NCBI GenBank assembly: GCA_017052515.1
Contig: JAFHKR010000039.1
Span: forward strand, 1,178,001-1,242,000
DNA length: 64,000 nucleotides
Reading direction: 5' to 3'
DNA from: Fictibacillus nanhaiensis
Lineage (GTDB): Bacteria; Bacillota; Bacilli; Bacillales; Fictibacillaceae
The notes under the pieces: generated by a model
Told to the model about the DNA's origin: nothing
Database searches by the model: none
Seen by the model: only the letters and a program-made list of their open reading frames with translations
Position numbers and translations under genes: made by a program
Shown here: positions 8,514-16,861 of the stretch, one piece after another
Layout of the letters: the number at the start of each line of letters is the position of its first letter
Numbering within the stretch: the stretch's first letter is position 1

Positions 8514-8871
8514 AAAGTAAAGTAAACTTATACTTTTAATTATTTTACTTATAATATAACTTGGCTCCCTTTAAAAAATTTGAATAATTACAATAACTGT
8601 ATAAAGAAGATTCCGCCATATTATTTTATCAATTTGAAATTTATCCAATTAACTTTTTTATTTAATTTTGGAAAAAGATGTTTCAAATTGTTTTAACAGT
8701 GGTATATAAACTTTGGTACTTTACTAAGGTAACGAATAAAAACATGTAGACATCGTATGATTAGCGTAAATACACTTTAAAACAGCCTCAACATACAGGG
8801 CTGTATATTTTTACCTTACTACTAGTACTTTTATACTATATCAAGATAATGAAAAACAGGGGGCAATTGCT
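8514..8871. other. AT-rich intergenic stretch before the DICT gene
   Basis: No open frame with a ribosome binding site is visible. ACAGCC (8782-8787) and GGCTGT (8799-8804), followed by ATATTTTT, make a short terminator-like or attenuator-like hairpin about 70 nt upstream of the DICT gene. No FMN riboswitch signature was found here. Confidence 0.4.
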
Positions 8872-9420
8872 ATGGAATTAAAAAAATTATCACTGTTCAA
8901 CGAATGTTTTGGTCAGGTAGAAGGAAATGTTCAAAAGTTGGATAATTCGCCATTGAGTCAGCTAAATGCACAATCTTTAAAATATGAGACGAAGGTTCCT
9001 CAACTAGAGTACATGTGTCTCATGATGGAAAATATCGTGTTAACAAAGAAGCTTAAAGGTAATGTCTATGCAGGTTTTCAAAAGTTTTCTCGTGCGAAGA
9101 ACGTACTCGACCGATTCCAAGCTATGACGGAGTATTCAAACGTTCATATCTTTGGTGAAAATGATGCTGTGATGGATTCGACAGATGGAATCAATTACAT
9201 CGAACTGCCACCTAACAGCGAGTTGATGCGTGAATGGTTTCTGATCATTGATAGTCCTACGTTTAAATCCATGATGGTTGCTTATGATATGGAGGGGTTC
9301 GGTGTACACGAAGTTGAAGAAGGTCGTAAGTTTAAAGGCGTCAAAACTTCAAGCCCACGGGTGATCGAGCATGCTACTAATCTATTAGCACCATACATAA
9401 AAGTCACGGTAAAGGGTTAG
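8872..9420 (+). CDS. DICT sensory domain protein
   Basis: This 182-aa single-domain protein matches the DICT domain (named from diguanylate cyclases and two-component systems) as I recall it: an N-terminal LFNECFGQVEG-like segment, LEYMCLMMENIVL, a central SRAKNVLDRFQAM, EREW-like MREWFLIIDSP and VEEGRKFKGVKTSSP near the end. There are no membrane segments. DICT domains are predicted sensors, often near light- or redox-responsive proteins. The start is ATG with AGGGGG upstream. It is followed by a small hairpin and then by an ECF S component and a chemoreceptor on the same strand, which suggests a shared sensory role. Confidence 0.7.
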   Translation: MELKKLSLFNECFGQVEGNVQKLDNSPLSQLNAQSLKYETKVPQLEYMCLMMENIVLTKKLKGNVYAGFQKFSRAKNVLDRFQAMTEYSNVHIFGENDAVMDSTDGINYIELPPNSELMREWFLIIDSPTFKSMMVAYDMEGFGVHEVEEGRKFKGVKTSSPRVIEHATNLLAPYIKVTVKG

Positions 9421-9426
9421 TTCCTA

Positions 9427-9449
9427 GGGTAGCCATAGGCTACCCTTTC
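9427..9449 (+). terminator. Short hairpin after the DICT gene
   Basis: GGGTAGCC and GGCTACCC flank a 3-nt loop and are followed by TTTCATTTT. It is either a weak terminator or a processing/stability hairpin between the DICT and S-component genes. Confidence 0.6.
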
Positions 9450-9473
9450 ATTTTGAATGTAAAGGAGAAATAC

Positions 9474-10073
9474 ATGATGTCACGAGTTCAAAAAATGACT
9501 TCGATCGCTATCTTAACTGCGTTTAGCCTAGTCTTATATCTGTTCAAGGTACCACTTCCCTTTTTTCCGGTCTTCCTCACGCTTGATGTCAGTGATATCC
9601 CTGCACTAGTCGGAGCAATTATGATAGGACCTGTTGCGGGTGTTCTTATTCAATTCTTCAAAAATGGTCTTGAATATTTGTCACACGGAAGCTATGTTGG
9701 CCTACCCATCAACCAGATAGCCAACTTCTTTTCTGGTGCACTTATCGTTGGACTAATCGGCATTTTCTATCAATACCAAAAGAAATTAAACTGGATCAGC
9801 TTTGTTGTTTCAATCAGTGTATTTTTAATTGCCATGTTTGCACTTAACTACTACTTCATTCTGCCTACCATCATGAAACTTTTAGGACTAAATATGGATC
9901 AATATCTGAGTGCCTTCAAAAGTTCAAATCAACTTGTAAAAGACTTTGAATCTGCGGTCTTACTCATTATTGTACCGTTTAATCTCATAAAGATTATGAT
10001 GGTGTATGCGATTGGGCTACCGTTTGCTTTTAAACTGCAACGCATCCTGCAAAAAAGGAGCATGGCAATATGA
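9474..10073 (+). CDS. ECF transporter S component, RibU (riboflavin) type
   Basis: The product has about 200 aa with five to six membrane helices. It has the RibU-family core: LDVSDIPALVGAIMIGPVAGVLIQFFKNGLEYL, then GSYVGLPINQIANFFSG, and a C-terminal IIVPFNLIKIMM. S components bind a vitamin and dock onto a shared ATPase/EcfT module, usually encoded elsewhere in Firmicutes. The relation to RibU suggests riboflavin, but ligand residues cannot be proven by eye. AAAGGAG at 9461-9467 sets the start at ATG 9474 (or 9477), not at the upstream TTG. The stop overlaps the ATG of the next gene (ATGA), which ties it to a chemoreceptor. Confidence 0.8.
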   Translation: MMSRVQKMTSIAILTAFSLVLYLFKVPLPFFPVFLTLDVSDIPALVGAIMIGPVAGVLIQFFKNGLEYLSHGSYVGLPINQIANFFSGALIVGLIGIFYQYQKKLNWISFVVSISVFLIAMFALNYYFILPTIMKLLGLNMDQYLSAFKSSNQLVKDFESAVLLIIVPFNLIKIMMVYAIGLPFAFKLQRILQKRSMAI

Positions 10074-11290
10074 AAGAGATGATGAATAATAAGAAGAATC
10101 TGATGTTAATCATTTCAGCTTTAGGAGTATCTGTACTTCTTGCTTTCTATCATTATTACGTAAATTCTTTTATTCTTTCTTTTATAGGAACCCTTGTTGT
10201 GGTTTCAGTTGCTGTAGGGTTTTTAGTCATTAAGAACAATAAGAGCACTGTTCTTTATGCGGAGAGACAAAAAGAAGACACTACTCCTTCTTCAACAATT
10301 ATTGAATCACTAGAAGAACTTCGTCACTTGGAAGCGCACAGTGAACATTTGAATGCGATAAATGGTCAAGTAAATGGATCTTCAGAGATGGTAAGCAGCC
10401 AGTTAATAGAAATGGTAGGAGATATACAAAAACAACATGAACTTATCACATATTTTGGCGACCAACTCGGAAGGATCAATGGGATGATTCAAAATCTTGA
10501 TGCAATCATTGAGGTTACCAATGTCACAACCAAAGATGTAACTGAGCTTTCCAACGAAGGTAAACAAAAGGTAGATGATTTTAGCGTCGTTTTCTCCAAG
10601 ATCATCACCATCACGAAAGAATTTGGAGACTATAACCAAGAACTGCTTCAAAAGATGAAAAAAGTCACAGAGGCTCTAAGCGCGATTGAGTACATCTCCA
10701 CTCAAACAAACCTCCTTGCACTAAATGCTTCCATTGAAGCAGCACGAGCGGGGGTTCATGGCGCGGGCTTCGGAGTGGTTGCAGATGAAATTCGGAAACT
10801 ATCTGTACAAGTTAAAGAGAGTGCAGAAACGATTAACACCATCATTAGAGCTGTAAACGGTAGTATTAAGGTGCAAGAACAATCGCATGAAAACAATGTT
10901 TCTGTCATAGAAGATGGACAAACGAAAAGTCTGCATATGATTGATATTTTCGATGGGGTGATCTCCAGTATCAACACCCTCTCTCGACAGTCAGAAGAGC
11001 TTAAACAAAATTCAACCGAAGTGGAAGTTGAAAACCAACGTCTGATCGAAAGTATGCAGCACGTATTGAACCTTACTGAACAATTAAGCATAAAAACAGA
11101 AGGATCGTCAGAGATGACGATGGAACAACAAAACCATCTGATGGAACTTGAAATGACAGTGATGACAATGGTCGAACATATAAAATCGATTCAAGACAAC
11201 TTGAAGAGTGATATTGAACTCGATGGAAATGTGACATGGATTCGACCTGGCGAATTAAAACAGAGACAAGAGATGAAGCTTGCTGAATAA
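10070..11290 (+). CDS. Methyl-accepting chemotaxis-type protein without ligand-binding domain
   Basis: The protein has 406 aa. Two adjacent N-terminal membrane helices (about residues 9-27 and 31-53) are joined by a very short loop, so there is no periplasmic/extracellular sensor domain and no recognisable HAMP. The cytoplasmic part is a long coiled coil. Near residues 205-245 it carries the signalling hairpin tip (EYISTQTNLLALNASIEAAR, then GFGVVADEIRKLS). Such receptors take their input from a partner. Translational overlap with the RibU-like S component suggests that component, or the DICT protein, as the sensor. A terminator follows. The physiological output (taxis or other) is not shown. 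Confidence 0.85.
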   Translation: MKEMMNNKKNLMLIISALGVSVLLAFYHYYVNSFILSFIGTLVVVSVAVGFLVIKNNKSTVLYAERQKEDTTPSSTIIESLEELRHLEAHSEHLNAINGQVNGSSEMVSSQLIEMVGDIQKQHELITYFGDQLGRINGMIQNLDAIIEVTNVTTKDVTELSNEGKQKVDDFSVVFSKIITITKEFGDYNQELLQKMKKVTEALSAIEYISTQTNLLALNASIEAARAGVHGAGFGVVADEIRKLSVQVKESAETINTIIRAVNGSIKVQEQSHENNVSVIEDGQTKSLHMIDIFDGVISSINTLSRQSEELKQNSTEVEVENQRLIESMQHVLNLTEQLSIKTEGSSEMTMEQQNHLMELEMTVMTMVEHIKSIQDNLKSDIELDGNVTWIRPGELKQRQEMKLAE

Positions 11291-11310
11291 GAAGCTAATC
11301 TCTAAATAAA

Positions 11311-11352
11311 AAGAAGTAACCACCCTGGTCCAAGCTGGGGTGGTTACTTACT
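11311..11352. terminator. Terminator between convergent genes
   Basis: GTAACCACC (11316-11324) pairs with GGTGGTTAC (11339-11347). The minus strand continues into TTCTTTTT, so it chiefly ends the dehydrogenase transcript and may also stop the chemoreceptor transcript. Confidence 0.8.
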
Positions 11353-11378
11353 CGTTTTGCAGAGGTAAGCCAATCTAA

Positions 11379-12344
11379 TCAAATCTTAATCAAAACTTTC
11401 CCTTCGTAATTACGGCTTTCTATTAATCTATGAGCTTGGACTACATCACTTAAATCGAAAACATTTACTACAGGAAGAGTGATCTTGTTAGAATCAAACA
11501 AGTCTAACACGATTTCAGCGATAGGTGCTAATCGCGCCGGATCATGTTTTCTTGTTGTACCTAAACTAAAGCCTTTTACATTCCTGCAGCTACTATGAAC
11601 GTCACTTGTTTTGAAACTCCCCGTTTTCCCACTGCTATTTCCAAATTGAACGAGCGTGCCATATAGAGCTAAACAATCTAAACTCCTACTCGTTACTTCT
11701 CCAGCTACTGAATCAAAGATAACATTAGCGCCTAGATTTGCTGTTTGTGATAAAACTTCCTCTGCAAATGTTTCGTACGTACAGACCACATCAGCACCCA
11801 GTCTTTTTACATAGTTCTCTTTATTTAGATTCCCGACGGTACCAATAATTTTCTGAACTCCTGCTAATTTTGCTAACTGGAGAAGCATCGAGCCCACACC
11901 ACCAGCAGCACTATGGATAACAATCGTATCCGTTTTCTTAACTTGTCCAATCTCATGAAGAAGGATATAGCTTAGAATAGACACAGTTGGCATAGTTGCT
12001 GCCTTATCCAAAGGTAAAGTATCTGGAATCTTATAAACGAGTTGTTCGTTAGCTACTACAAATTCCGCATAGGAACCACCTTTTGGAAAAGCGATCACAC
12101 GGTCTCCTTTTGAAAAGATGGAATTCTTAGGAGCCTCTTCAATCGTACCTGCAGCATCTAATCCAAGCGTTAAAGGAAATGCACCTTTCCCTTTGTTTCC
12201 TATTCGTTTTTTTATATCTGCATAATTGACGCTCGTGTAAGCAACCTTTATTAAGACTTCATGTTTACCAATCTTCGGTACTTCAACATCTTCATATTTA
12301 AGTACACATGGATCACCAAATTCTGTTTGTATGACTGCTTTCAT
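11379..12344 (-). CDS. Zinc-type alcohol dehydrogenase-like / quinone oxidoreductase (MDR superfamily)
   Basis: The start at 12344 gives a 321-aa protein beginning KAVIQTEFGDP, the standard opening of NADPH:quinone reductase-like MDR proteins. GGAGG lies 7 nt before it, whereas the longer frame has none. Domains are an N-terminal GroES-like fold (VLIKVAYTSVNYADIKKR) and a Rossmann fold with IHSAAGGVGSMLLQLAK around residues 140-160. Zinc-ligand cysteines are absent, as in the quinone reductase branch. It probably reduces quinones or enones in the cytoplasm. A hairpin separates it from the GyrI-like gene upstream. Confidence 0.85.
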   Translation of the reverse strand: MKAVIQTEFGDPCVLKYEDVEVPKIGKHEVLIKVAYTSVNYADIKKRIGNKGKGAFPLTLGLDAAGTIEEAPKNSIFSKGDRVIAFPKGGSYAEFVVANEQLVYKIPDTLPLDKAATMPTVSILSYILLHEIGQVKKTDTIVIHSAAGGVGSMLLQLAKLAGVQKIIGTVGNLNKENYVKRLGADVVCTYETFAEEVLSQTANLGANVIFDSVAGEVTSRSLDCLALYGTLVQFGNSSGKTGSFKTSDVHSSCRNVKGFSLGTTRKHDPARLAPIAEIVLDLFDSNKITLPVVNVFDLSDVVQAHRLIESRNYEGKVLIKI

Positions 12345-12398
12345 TTGTATCCTCCACAATTTCATTCGTTGTAATCGTAAGTTACCTATATATAAATA

Positions 12399-12429
12399 GG
12401 ACAAGAAGAGTGAAAATTCCTCCTTGTCC
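12399..12429 (-). terminator. Hairpin between GyrI-like and dehydrogenase genes
   Basis: GGACAAG (12399-12405) and CTTGTCC (12423-12429) form a hairpin after the GyrI-like gene. On the minus strand it is followed by TATTTATATA, so termination may be partial. Confidence 0.5.
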
Positions 12430-12446
12430 CTTTGGTCGATGTCACT

Positions 12447-12908
12447 TTATTCAACAGGTATCCAGATTTCCATCTCATATTCATTACTCTCTTCTTTACC
12501 AAATAAATCTGTTCTAACACTTTCGATCTCAGGCATGCCCGCTTTTATTCTATACCCTTTCCTATCAAATTCTCTCCATATCTTACCATAGGTAGCAGGT
12601 ATTTGGTCGGTATTTCCTCTATGCGTAAACACCACATACTTCTGTTCCGGAAACGTATGGAGAACCATATCTTCTTCTATCTTATTAAAGTCGACTGAAT
12701 CCAACTCGATACCACAAATATAGAAATAATGATCACTTCTTGGCGGTAGACAAACGCCTACGATTTTGTCTACCCCCTCTTCACCAATAAACGAAGCAGC
12801 CCGGTCCCACAAACTAGGGATTGGATAGACCCAATCCCCTTCCCATTTTCCTGCTGCACCATATCCAATTAATACGAATGATTTCTTTACCACTTCTTGA
12901 TATTCCAT
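12447..12908 (-). CDS. GyrI-like small-molecule binding domain protein
   Basis: This 153-aa stand-alone protein of the GyrI-like/AraC effector-binding fold (SHS2 duplication) contains GVCLPPRSDHYFYICGIEL, PEQKYVVFTHRGNTDQIPATYGKIW and a C-terminal YEMEIWIPVE, the acidic end typical of the fold. Such proteins bind hydrophobic or cationic compounds, or act as partner effector domains. ATG 12908 is chosen because GGTGGG lies 7 nt upstream; the longer GTG start overlaps that ribosome binding site. No DNA-binding part is attached. It lies directly upstream of an oxidoreductase on the same strand. Confidence 0.78.
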   Translation of the reverse strand: MEYQEVVKKSFVLIGYGAAGKWEGDWVYPIPSLWDRAASFIGEEGVDKIVGVCLPPRSDHYFYICGIELDSVDFNKIEEDMVLHTFPEQKYVVFTHRGNTDQIPATYGKIWREFDRKGYRIKAGMPEIESVRTDLFGKEESNEYEMEIWIPVE

Positions 12909-13037
12909 ATTTGATCCCACCTTTTTTATGTATTTTTATCTTAGCGAGATGTGGTTTTAAAAACTTAACATTTCTTGCTAACTTCTGGAAATTAAAGAAC
13001 GAACGTTCTATAATTATGATAAAAGGAGGCTAACCGT

Positions 13038-13601
13038 TTGAGACCGGACCTAACAAAACAGATTAGTATTAAGAGTTTTAAAGAATATTATTGGTTGAAA
13101 GAAGAACTTCAGACGTTCTGTAGGACTGAAGGATTAAGTACTGCAGGACCAAAGGTTGAGATCAGTAATAGAGTAGAGACGTACCTGGAAACAGGAGAAA
13201 TCTTACAACCAACAAGGAAAACAAAAGTTAAAAACGAGTCGTGTATAGAACTCAGCTTGGATACCGTTATAACTGCTAATCATCGGTGCAGTCAAGAAGT
13301 TAGAAGTTTTTTTAAAACCATCATCCCAAACTTCCATTTTTCTACGTATATTCAAAACTTTTTTAAAGCGAATGTTGGCAGGACATATCGTGATGTAGAG
13401 AAGGCTTGGCATGATGAAGAAGTACGAAGAAAAGACCCTACATATAAAAAAGAAATCGGATCTCAATTTGAATACAACCGGTTCACACGTGATTTTTTCG
13501 CTGATCCATGCAATAAAGGAAAAACGCGAGAAGATGCGATTCACGCTTGGAATACCATTAAAAGTCTTCCAGGGAGTAACACGTATACACCTACTACGTA
13601 A
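13038..13601 (+). CDS. SAP-domain / DUF6434 protein
   Basis: The 187-aa protein has an N-terminal SAP-like helix-extension-helix (residues 10-50, LKEELQTFCRTEGLSTAGPKVEISNRVETYLETGE). A C-terminal domain (about 65-180) matches the DUF6434 family in pattern: HRCSQEVRSFFKTIIP, FSTYIQNFFKANVGRTYRDVEKAW, QFEYNRFTRDFF and the DAIHAWNTIKSLPG ending. SAP modules bind nucleic acid, so a DNA-associated role is likely but unproven. The start is TTG 13038 with AAAGGAGG 8 nt upstream. It is followed 36 nt later by a glycolipid-binding-like gene. Confidence 0.75.
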   Translation: MRPDLTKQISIKSFKEYYWLKEELQTFCRTEGLSTAGPKVEISNRVETYLETGEILQPTRKTKVKNESCIELSLDTVITANHRCSQEVRSFFKTIIPNFHFSTYIQNFFKANVGRTYRDVEKAWHDEEVRRKDPTYKKEIGSQFEYNRFTRDFFADPCNKGKTREDAIHAWNTIKSLPGSNTYTPTT

Positions 13602-13637
13602 AAACTCTTATTCTAGCCACTAACGGAGGCAATCCAT

Positions 13638-14192
13638 ATGTCTAAACAAGTTATGTTCTGGGAAAAGCAAGAAACTTCAGGAACCGAATATCTCGAATTA
13701 ACGTATGTCGATCATACTCTCCGAGCAGAAAGCACGGTTCTTTTTATAGAGGAAGGTGTTCCACAAAAAGTTACTTACCGTGTCAAGTTTGATCCAAATT
13801 GGGTGGTTAAGGATCTATACATCAAGAACCACACTCTCGATAAAACTTTATCCCTTTCTTCCAAAGAAGGTGGATGTTGGTTTGATAACAATGGTGTGGA
13901 GATTCATAGTTTAAGAGGTGCGATTGATATTGATATCTCTTGTACCCCTTTTACAAATTCCTTGCCCATTAATCGTTTGACATGGAGATCAGGTAAACCT
14001 GAAGTATTACAGATGGTATATGTATCCGCAAATGATCTATCTTTCAAAAAGGTCAAACAAGTGTATACCCTAATCCATGACGAGGAGACTCGGACGTTTC
14101 ACTATAGTAGTCGTAGCTTTGAGTCTCCCATTATCGTCGATAAGAATGGTTTTGTTATAGAATACCCTGAACTCTTTAAGCGAAAATCATAG
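13638..14192 (+). CDS. Putative glycolipid-binding family protein
   Basis: The 184-aa beta-rich protein without signal peptide matches the putative glycolipid-binding family (formerly DUF1089). Segments are MFWEKQETSGTEYLEL, YRVKFDPNWVVKDLYI, GGCWFDNNGVEIHSLRGAIDIDISCTPFTNSLPINRL, and a C-terminal FHYSSRSFESPIIVDKNGFV. The family name derives from a structural prediction, so its true ligand is not established. GGAGG lies 7 nt before the ATG. It is in tandem with the SAP-domain gene. Confidence 0.8.
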   Translation: MSKQVMFWEKQETSGTEYLELTYVDHTLRAESTVLFIEEGVPQKVTYRVKFDPNWVVKDLYIKNHTLDKTLSLSSKEGGCWFDNNGVEIHSLRGAIDIDISCTPFTNSLPINRLTWRSGKPEVLQMVYVSANDLSFKKVKQVYTLIHDEETRTFHYSSRSFESPIIVDKNGFVIEYPELFKRKS

Positions 14193-14301
14193 CATTTATC
14201 GTCTTTTTCGTTTTACACATTTTTATGCTTTTTATCTTTTTTTCTATTATTAAATAAATAGCATTGCGAATTTTTATACGAATTATCAAGGATATACTGG
14301 T

Positions 14302-15171
14302 TCATCCAAAAACTTGAGCAGCAATCCCATACAATTCTTGATTTCTACTAGGCATTTTGGCTGAATTCTTCAACATGATAGGAGGCTCATTCACTTTTTC
14401 AAACCCACATTGATTTAAGAGTGTCATAAAATTAGGATGACTTGACGGTACATCAATTCTAAGATTCCCTTTGTGATTAAAAGCTAACGCCTTTACTAAA
14501 GTAGCGGCTATTTTATGATCGGGTGCAACAATCGGCCCTATTATGAGATTCATTAAACCTTGTATTGACAGGCCAAAACCCACAATATCGTTATACTGAT
14601 TTTTTATAACCATACATTGTTTTGATTGTTTAATCCGGTTGCGCAGAAATGTACTTCTTTGATCACCAAAAGAAGCTGCGTCTAGTTCCCTCACCTTTTG
14701 AAAATCATCAGTTTGAAAATGTTCTAACGCAAATTCAGCAGTACGATCAAATGGGTTATGTTTAAAATTCTCACATAAAAACTTATGTACTACATCTACC
14801 GTTCTAAAGCCTAACTTCTCATACAAGGGTTTTCCTTCTTTTGTTGAAATCAGCATAATAGATGTGTTTTTTGAAACACGATCCATACAAGTTTTAGTAA
14901 CTTGTTTACCTAACCCGAGACCTCTATATTCTGGATGTACGATCACCATTCCTATTGATGCTAGGTTCGTATCATAGGGTATGATGGCTGCACTTGAAAC
15001 GATTTTTCCTTTAGGGTTTTTATGGCCATAGATATTGCCTGATAACAGGATCGTATTGATTTCTCCTTCATCGTAGTCCCATCCAACTGATGAAGAGAGC
15101 TCAATTAATCCTGAGACGTCATTATGATCAAACCGCTCTACTTTTAATGCGGCAGCGTCTTTAGTAATCAT
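14302..15171 (-). CDS. GNAT-family N-acetyltransferase, two-domain
   Basis: The 289-aa protein has an N-terminal GNAT domain with the acetyl-CoA loop IVHPEYRGLGLGKQVTKTCM (about residues 85-105) and LISTKEGKPLYEKLGFRTVD. A C-terminal degenerate second acetyltransferase fold follows (residues 150-285), as in the YitH/YitI-like group. The substrate is not predictable. The start ATG 15171 has a modest ribosome binding site. It stands alone on the minus strand. Confidence 0.8.
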   Translation of the reverse strand: MITKDAAALKVERFDHNDVSGLIELSSSVGWDYDEGEINTILLSGNIYGHKNPKGKIVSSAAIIPYDTNLASIGMVIVHPEYRGLGLGKQVTKTCMDRVSKNTSIMLISTKEGKPLYEKLGFRTVDVVHKFLCENFKHNPFDRTAEFALEHFQTDDFQKVRELDAASFGDQRSTFLRNRIKQSKQCMVIKNQYNDIVGFGLSIQGLMNLIIGPIVAPDHKIAATLVKALAFNHKGNLRIDVPSSHPNFMTLLNQCGFEKVNEPPIMLKNSAKMPSRNQELYGIAAQVFG

Positions 15172-15265
15172 GGAATATCCCCCTTAGGTATATGTACTTT
15201 TATTATAAATCATCATTGTTAATAGAACTAATAAACTGAATAATACTATTGTGAAGTACATAACG

Positions 15266-15301
15266 AACAAACAGAGCAAGTTGTAACATGCTCTGTTTGT
15301 T
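15266..15301 (-). terminator. Perfect 13-bp hairpin terminator
   Basis: AACAAACAGAGCA (15266-15278) and TGCTCTGTTTGTT (15289-15301) pair perfectly. It lies 5 nt after the stop of the YCII-like gene on the minus strand. Confidence 0.8.
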
Positions 15302-15305
15302 CAAC

Positions 15306-15671
15306 CTATTCTTCGCTCTCTAACTGATAATCCATCTTCACATCCCGGTAGGATAATAAAGTGTATTGAGTTTGATAGATAAACTTATCTGTATTCGTAC
15401 TGTGTGTGAGAGGATGATAACGTACCGTCCATCCCTTCAGATGTGAATCTTCAGATAACGGTTCACTACGAAGTGCGTCCAGTTCACGCTGTTCATTCAC
15501 CTCAAATACCGCGAAGCCACCTAATGGCTTGGTTGCAAAATGTTCGTGGTAGATGATCTTACCTAACTTCTTATTACTAATCCAATTGTTTAAGGATGTA
15601 TTGGCTTCGATCGCTCTTGTTCCTCTTGGCGCAAATCCATATACTAAGTAACACCTTGATTTAAAACTCAT
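15306..15671 (-). CDS. YCII-like / hypothetical stress-associated small protein
   Basis: The 121-aa product from ATG 15671, which has AGGAGGG 6 nt upstream, contains YLVYGFAPRGTRAIEANTSL, HFATKPLGGFAVFEV and LDALRSEPLSEDSHLKGWTVRYHPL. The last part suggests a ferredoxin-fold domain of the YCII/dimeric alpha-beta barrel type. No catalytic site is visible. It is divergent from an AraC-family gene 107 bp away, so that regulator may control it. Family membership is tentative. Confidence 0.6.
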   Translation of the reverse strand: MSFKSRCYLVYGFAPRGTRAIEANTSLNNWISNKKLGKIIYHEHFATKPLGGFAVFEVNEQRELDALRSEPLSEDSHLKGWTVRYHPLTHSTNTDKFIYQTQYTLLSYRDVKMDYQLESEE

Positions 15672-15777
15672 AAAAATCCCTCCTCTATCCTTTATTATGA
15701 ATAGAAGTAGAACCACATTCATTGCATTTTGTGCTCTTTCTTACCGCAACTTTTGATAGTATAGAGAAAGGAAGGAA

Positions 15778-16590
15778 GTGGAGTCGTTGGGGTTTCATCT
15801 TAAGCTCGATCATATCAAGATTCTATACATAGAGGGCACACATTGGGGAGATAAGCCCCATTCTCATGATGATGTGTACCAGATCTCCGTGCCGCTTACA
15901 GGACAGATGATTACAGACCTTAATCAACAAACGTTAACTTTACATGAAGGCGAAGCACTGATAACGAATCCTTTGTCTCGTCATGCTCATCAGTTCGATC
16001 GTCCTTCTTCGATGTTCTTGATTGGATTAGAACGTGAGTCTTTAAACGCATGGCATAACGAAAATTTAAACGAAGAGATCTCATTTTCTGAGCAACAGAC
16101 AATCTCTTCAGTAGCAATAAAAAAGCAGGTGAAACACTGGTTCGACCGTTACCTCTTTCATAGCCATGAAGATTCCGTAGTGAAGGACATTGAAAACGAG
16201 GCTTTTCAGTTTTTTACATCGATATTTAGAGGAAGTCATTCGGCTGAATATAAACATCATTTACCCACTATTTCTCATCATTCAATCTTACATGTACTGG
16301 AGTATATACATACGAACTATCATGAATCCATTTCTGTAGATACACTTGCAGCGATCGTGAAGCAAAGTAAGTATCACTTTATAAGGAGTTTCAAAAGCTA
16401 TACCAATTTTTCTCCTCACCAATATGTGATACGCACAAGGATCGAGAGAGCTAAAGAACTACTTACCAACACCAATCGCTCTCTTTGGGACATCACTTAT
16501 GAAGTGGGGTTTAACAATCCTAGTCAGTTTCATCGGAATTTTGTGGCTGTGGTAGGTTGTACACCGCTTCAGTATAAAATGAATCTGTAA
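15778..16590 (+). CDS. AraC-family transcriptional regulator with N-terminal cupin
   Basis: The 270-aa protein has an N-terminal cupin-type sensing domain (residues 20-95: HWGDKPHSHDDVYQISVPL, LHEGEALITNPLSRHAHQF). A C-terminal pair of AraC helix-turn-helices follows (residues 175-268: SISVDTLAAIVKQSKYHFIRSFKS, then SLWDITYEVGFNNPSQFHRNF). The family signature GFNNPSQFHRNFVAVVGCTPLQYK is intact. The start is GTG 15778, preceded by AAAGGAAGG. It probably regulates the divergent gene at 15306-15671; the ligand is unknown. Confidence 0.85.
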   Translation: MESLGFHLKLDHIKILYIEGTHWGDKPHSHDDVYQISVPLTGQMITDLNQQTLTLHEGEALITNPLSRHAHQFDRPSSMFLIGLERESLNAWHNENLNEEISFSEQQTISSVAIKKQVKHWFDRYLFHSHEDSVVKDIENEAFQFFTSIFRGSHSAEYKHHLPTISHHSILHVLEYIHTNYHESISVDTLAAIVKQSKYHFIRSFKSYTNFSPHQYVIRTRIERAKELLTNTNRSLWDITYEVGFNNPSQFHRNFVAVVGCTPLQYKMNL

Positions 16591-16674
16591 ACAGTCGTAT
16601 ATTACTTGGCTGTTTGCATCTTATTTTATTTTTCACACTGTATATCAAACATGGGTTTTCAGTCGAAAAAAAAA

Positions 16675-16702
16675 ACATAGGAAGCATTTCATCTTCCTAT
16701 GT
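16675..16702. terminator. Bidirectional terminator
   Basis: ACATAGGAAG and CTTCCTATGT pair perfectly around an 8-nt loop, with an A-run before and a T-run after. It serves both the AraC gene and the small convergent gene at 16712-16861. Confidence 0.9.
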
Positions 16703-16711
16703 TTTTATCCA

Positions 16712-16861
16712 TTATTTATCTGTTTGTTTTTGCTTCTTTTTCAAAAACTCCGCGCGTAGTTTTTCAAGATGCTCCTTTTTATCAAATCGGGCAGGCGTCT
16801 GTTTTTCGTGAAACTTTGATACAGCTACCTTGCTTTTGTTATCTAATTGATATTTTCCCAC
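16712..16861 (-). CDS. Small basic protein of 49 aa, unknown function
   Basis: A GTG start at 16861 is preceded by AGGTG 6 nt upstream and gives a 49-aa, highly charged protein beginning MGKYQLDNKSKVAVSKFHEK. A lysine-rich helical tail (EHLEKLRAEFLKKKQKQ) follows, and the frame ends in TAA right before a perfect terminator. The composition (about 15 Lys, no Cys or Trp), the clean signals at both ends and a coiled-coil-like tail support a real gene, though it is below usual length cut-offs. A nucleic-acid or ribosome-associated role is possible but not shown. Confidence 0.7.
   Translation of the reverse strand: MGKYQLDNKSKVAVSKFHEKQTPARFDKKEHLEKLRAEFLKKKQKQTDK

Noticed and set aside
8473-9473. 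FMN (RFN) riboswitch controlling the RibU-like gene
   Set aside because: The conserved RFN blocks are not present in the 400-bp stretch before the DICT gene, and only about 50 nt precede the S-component gene.
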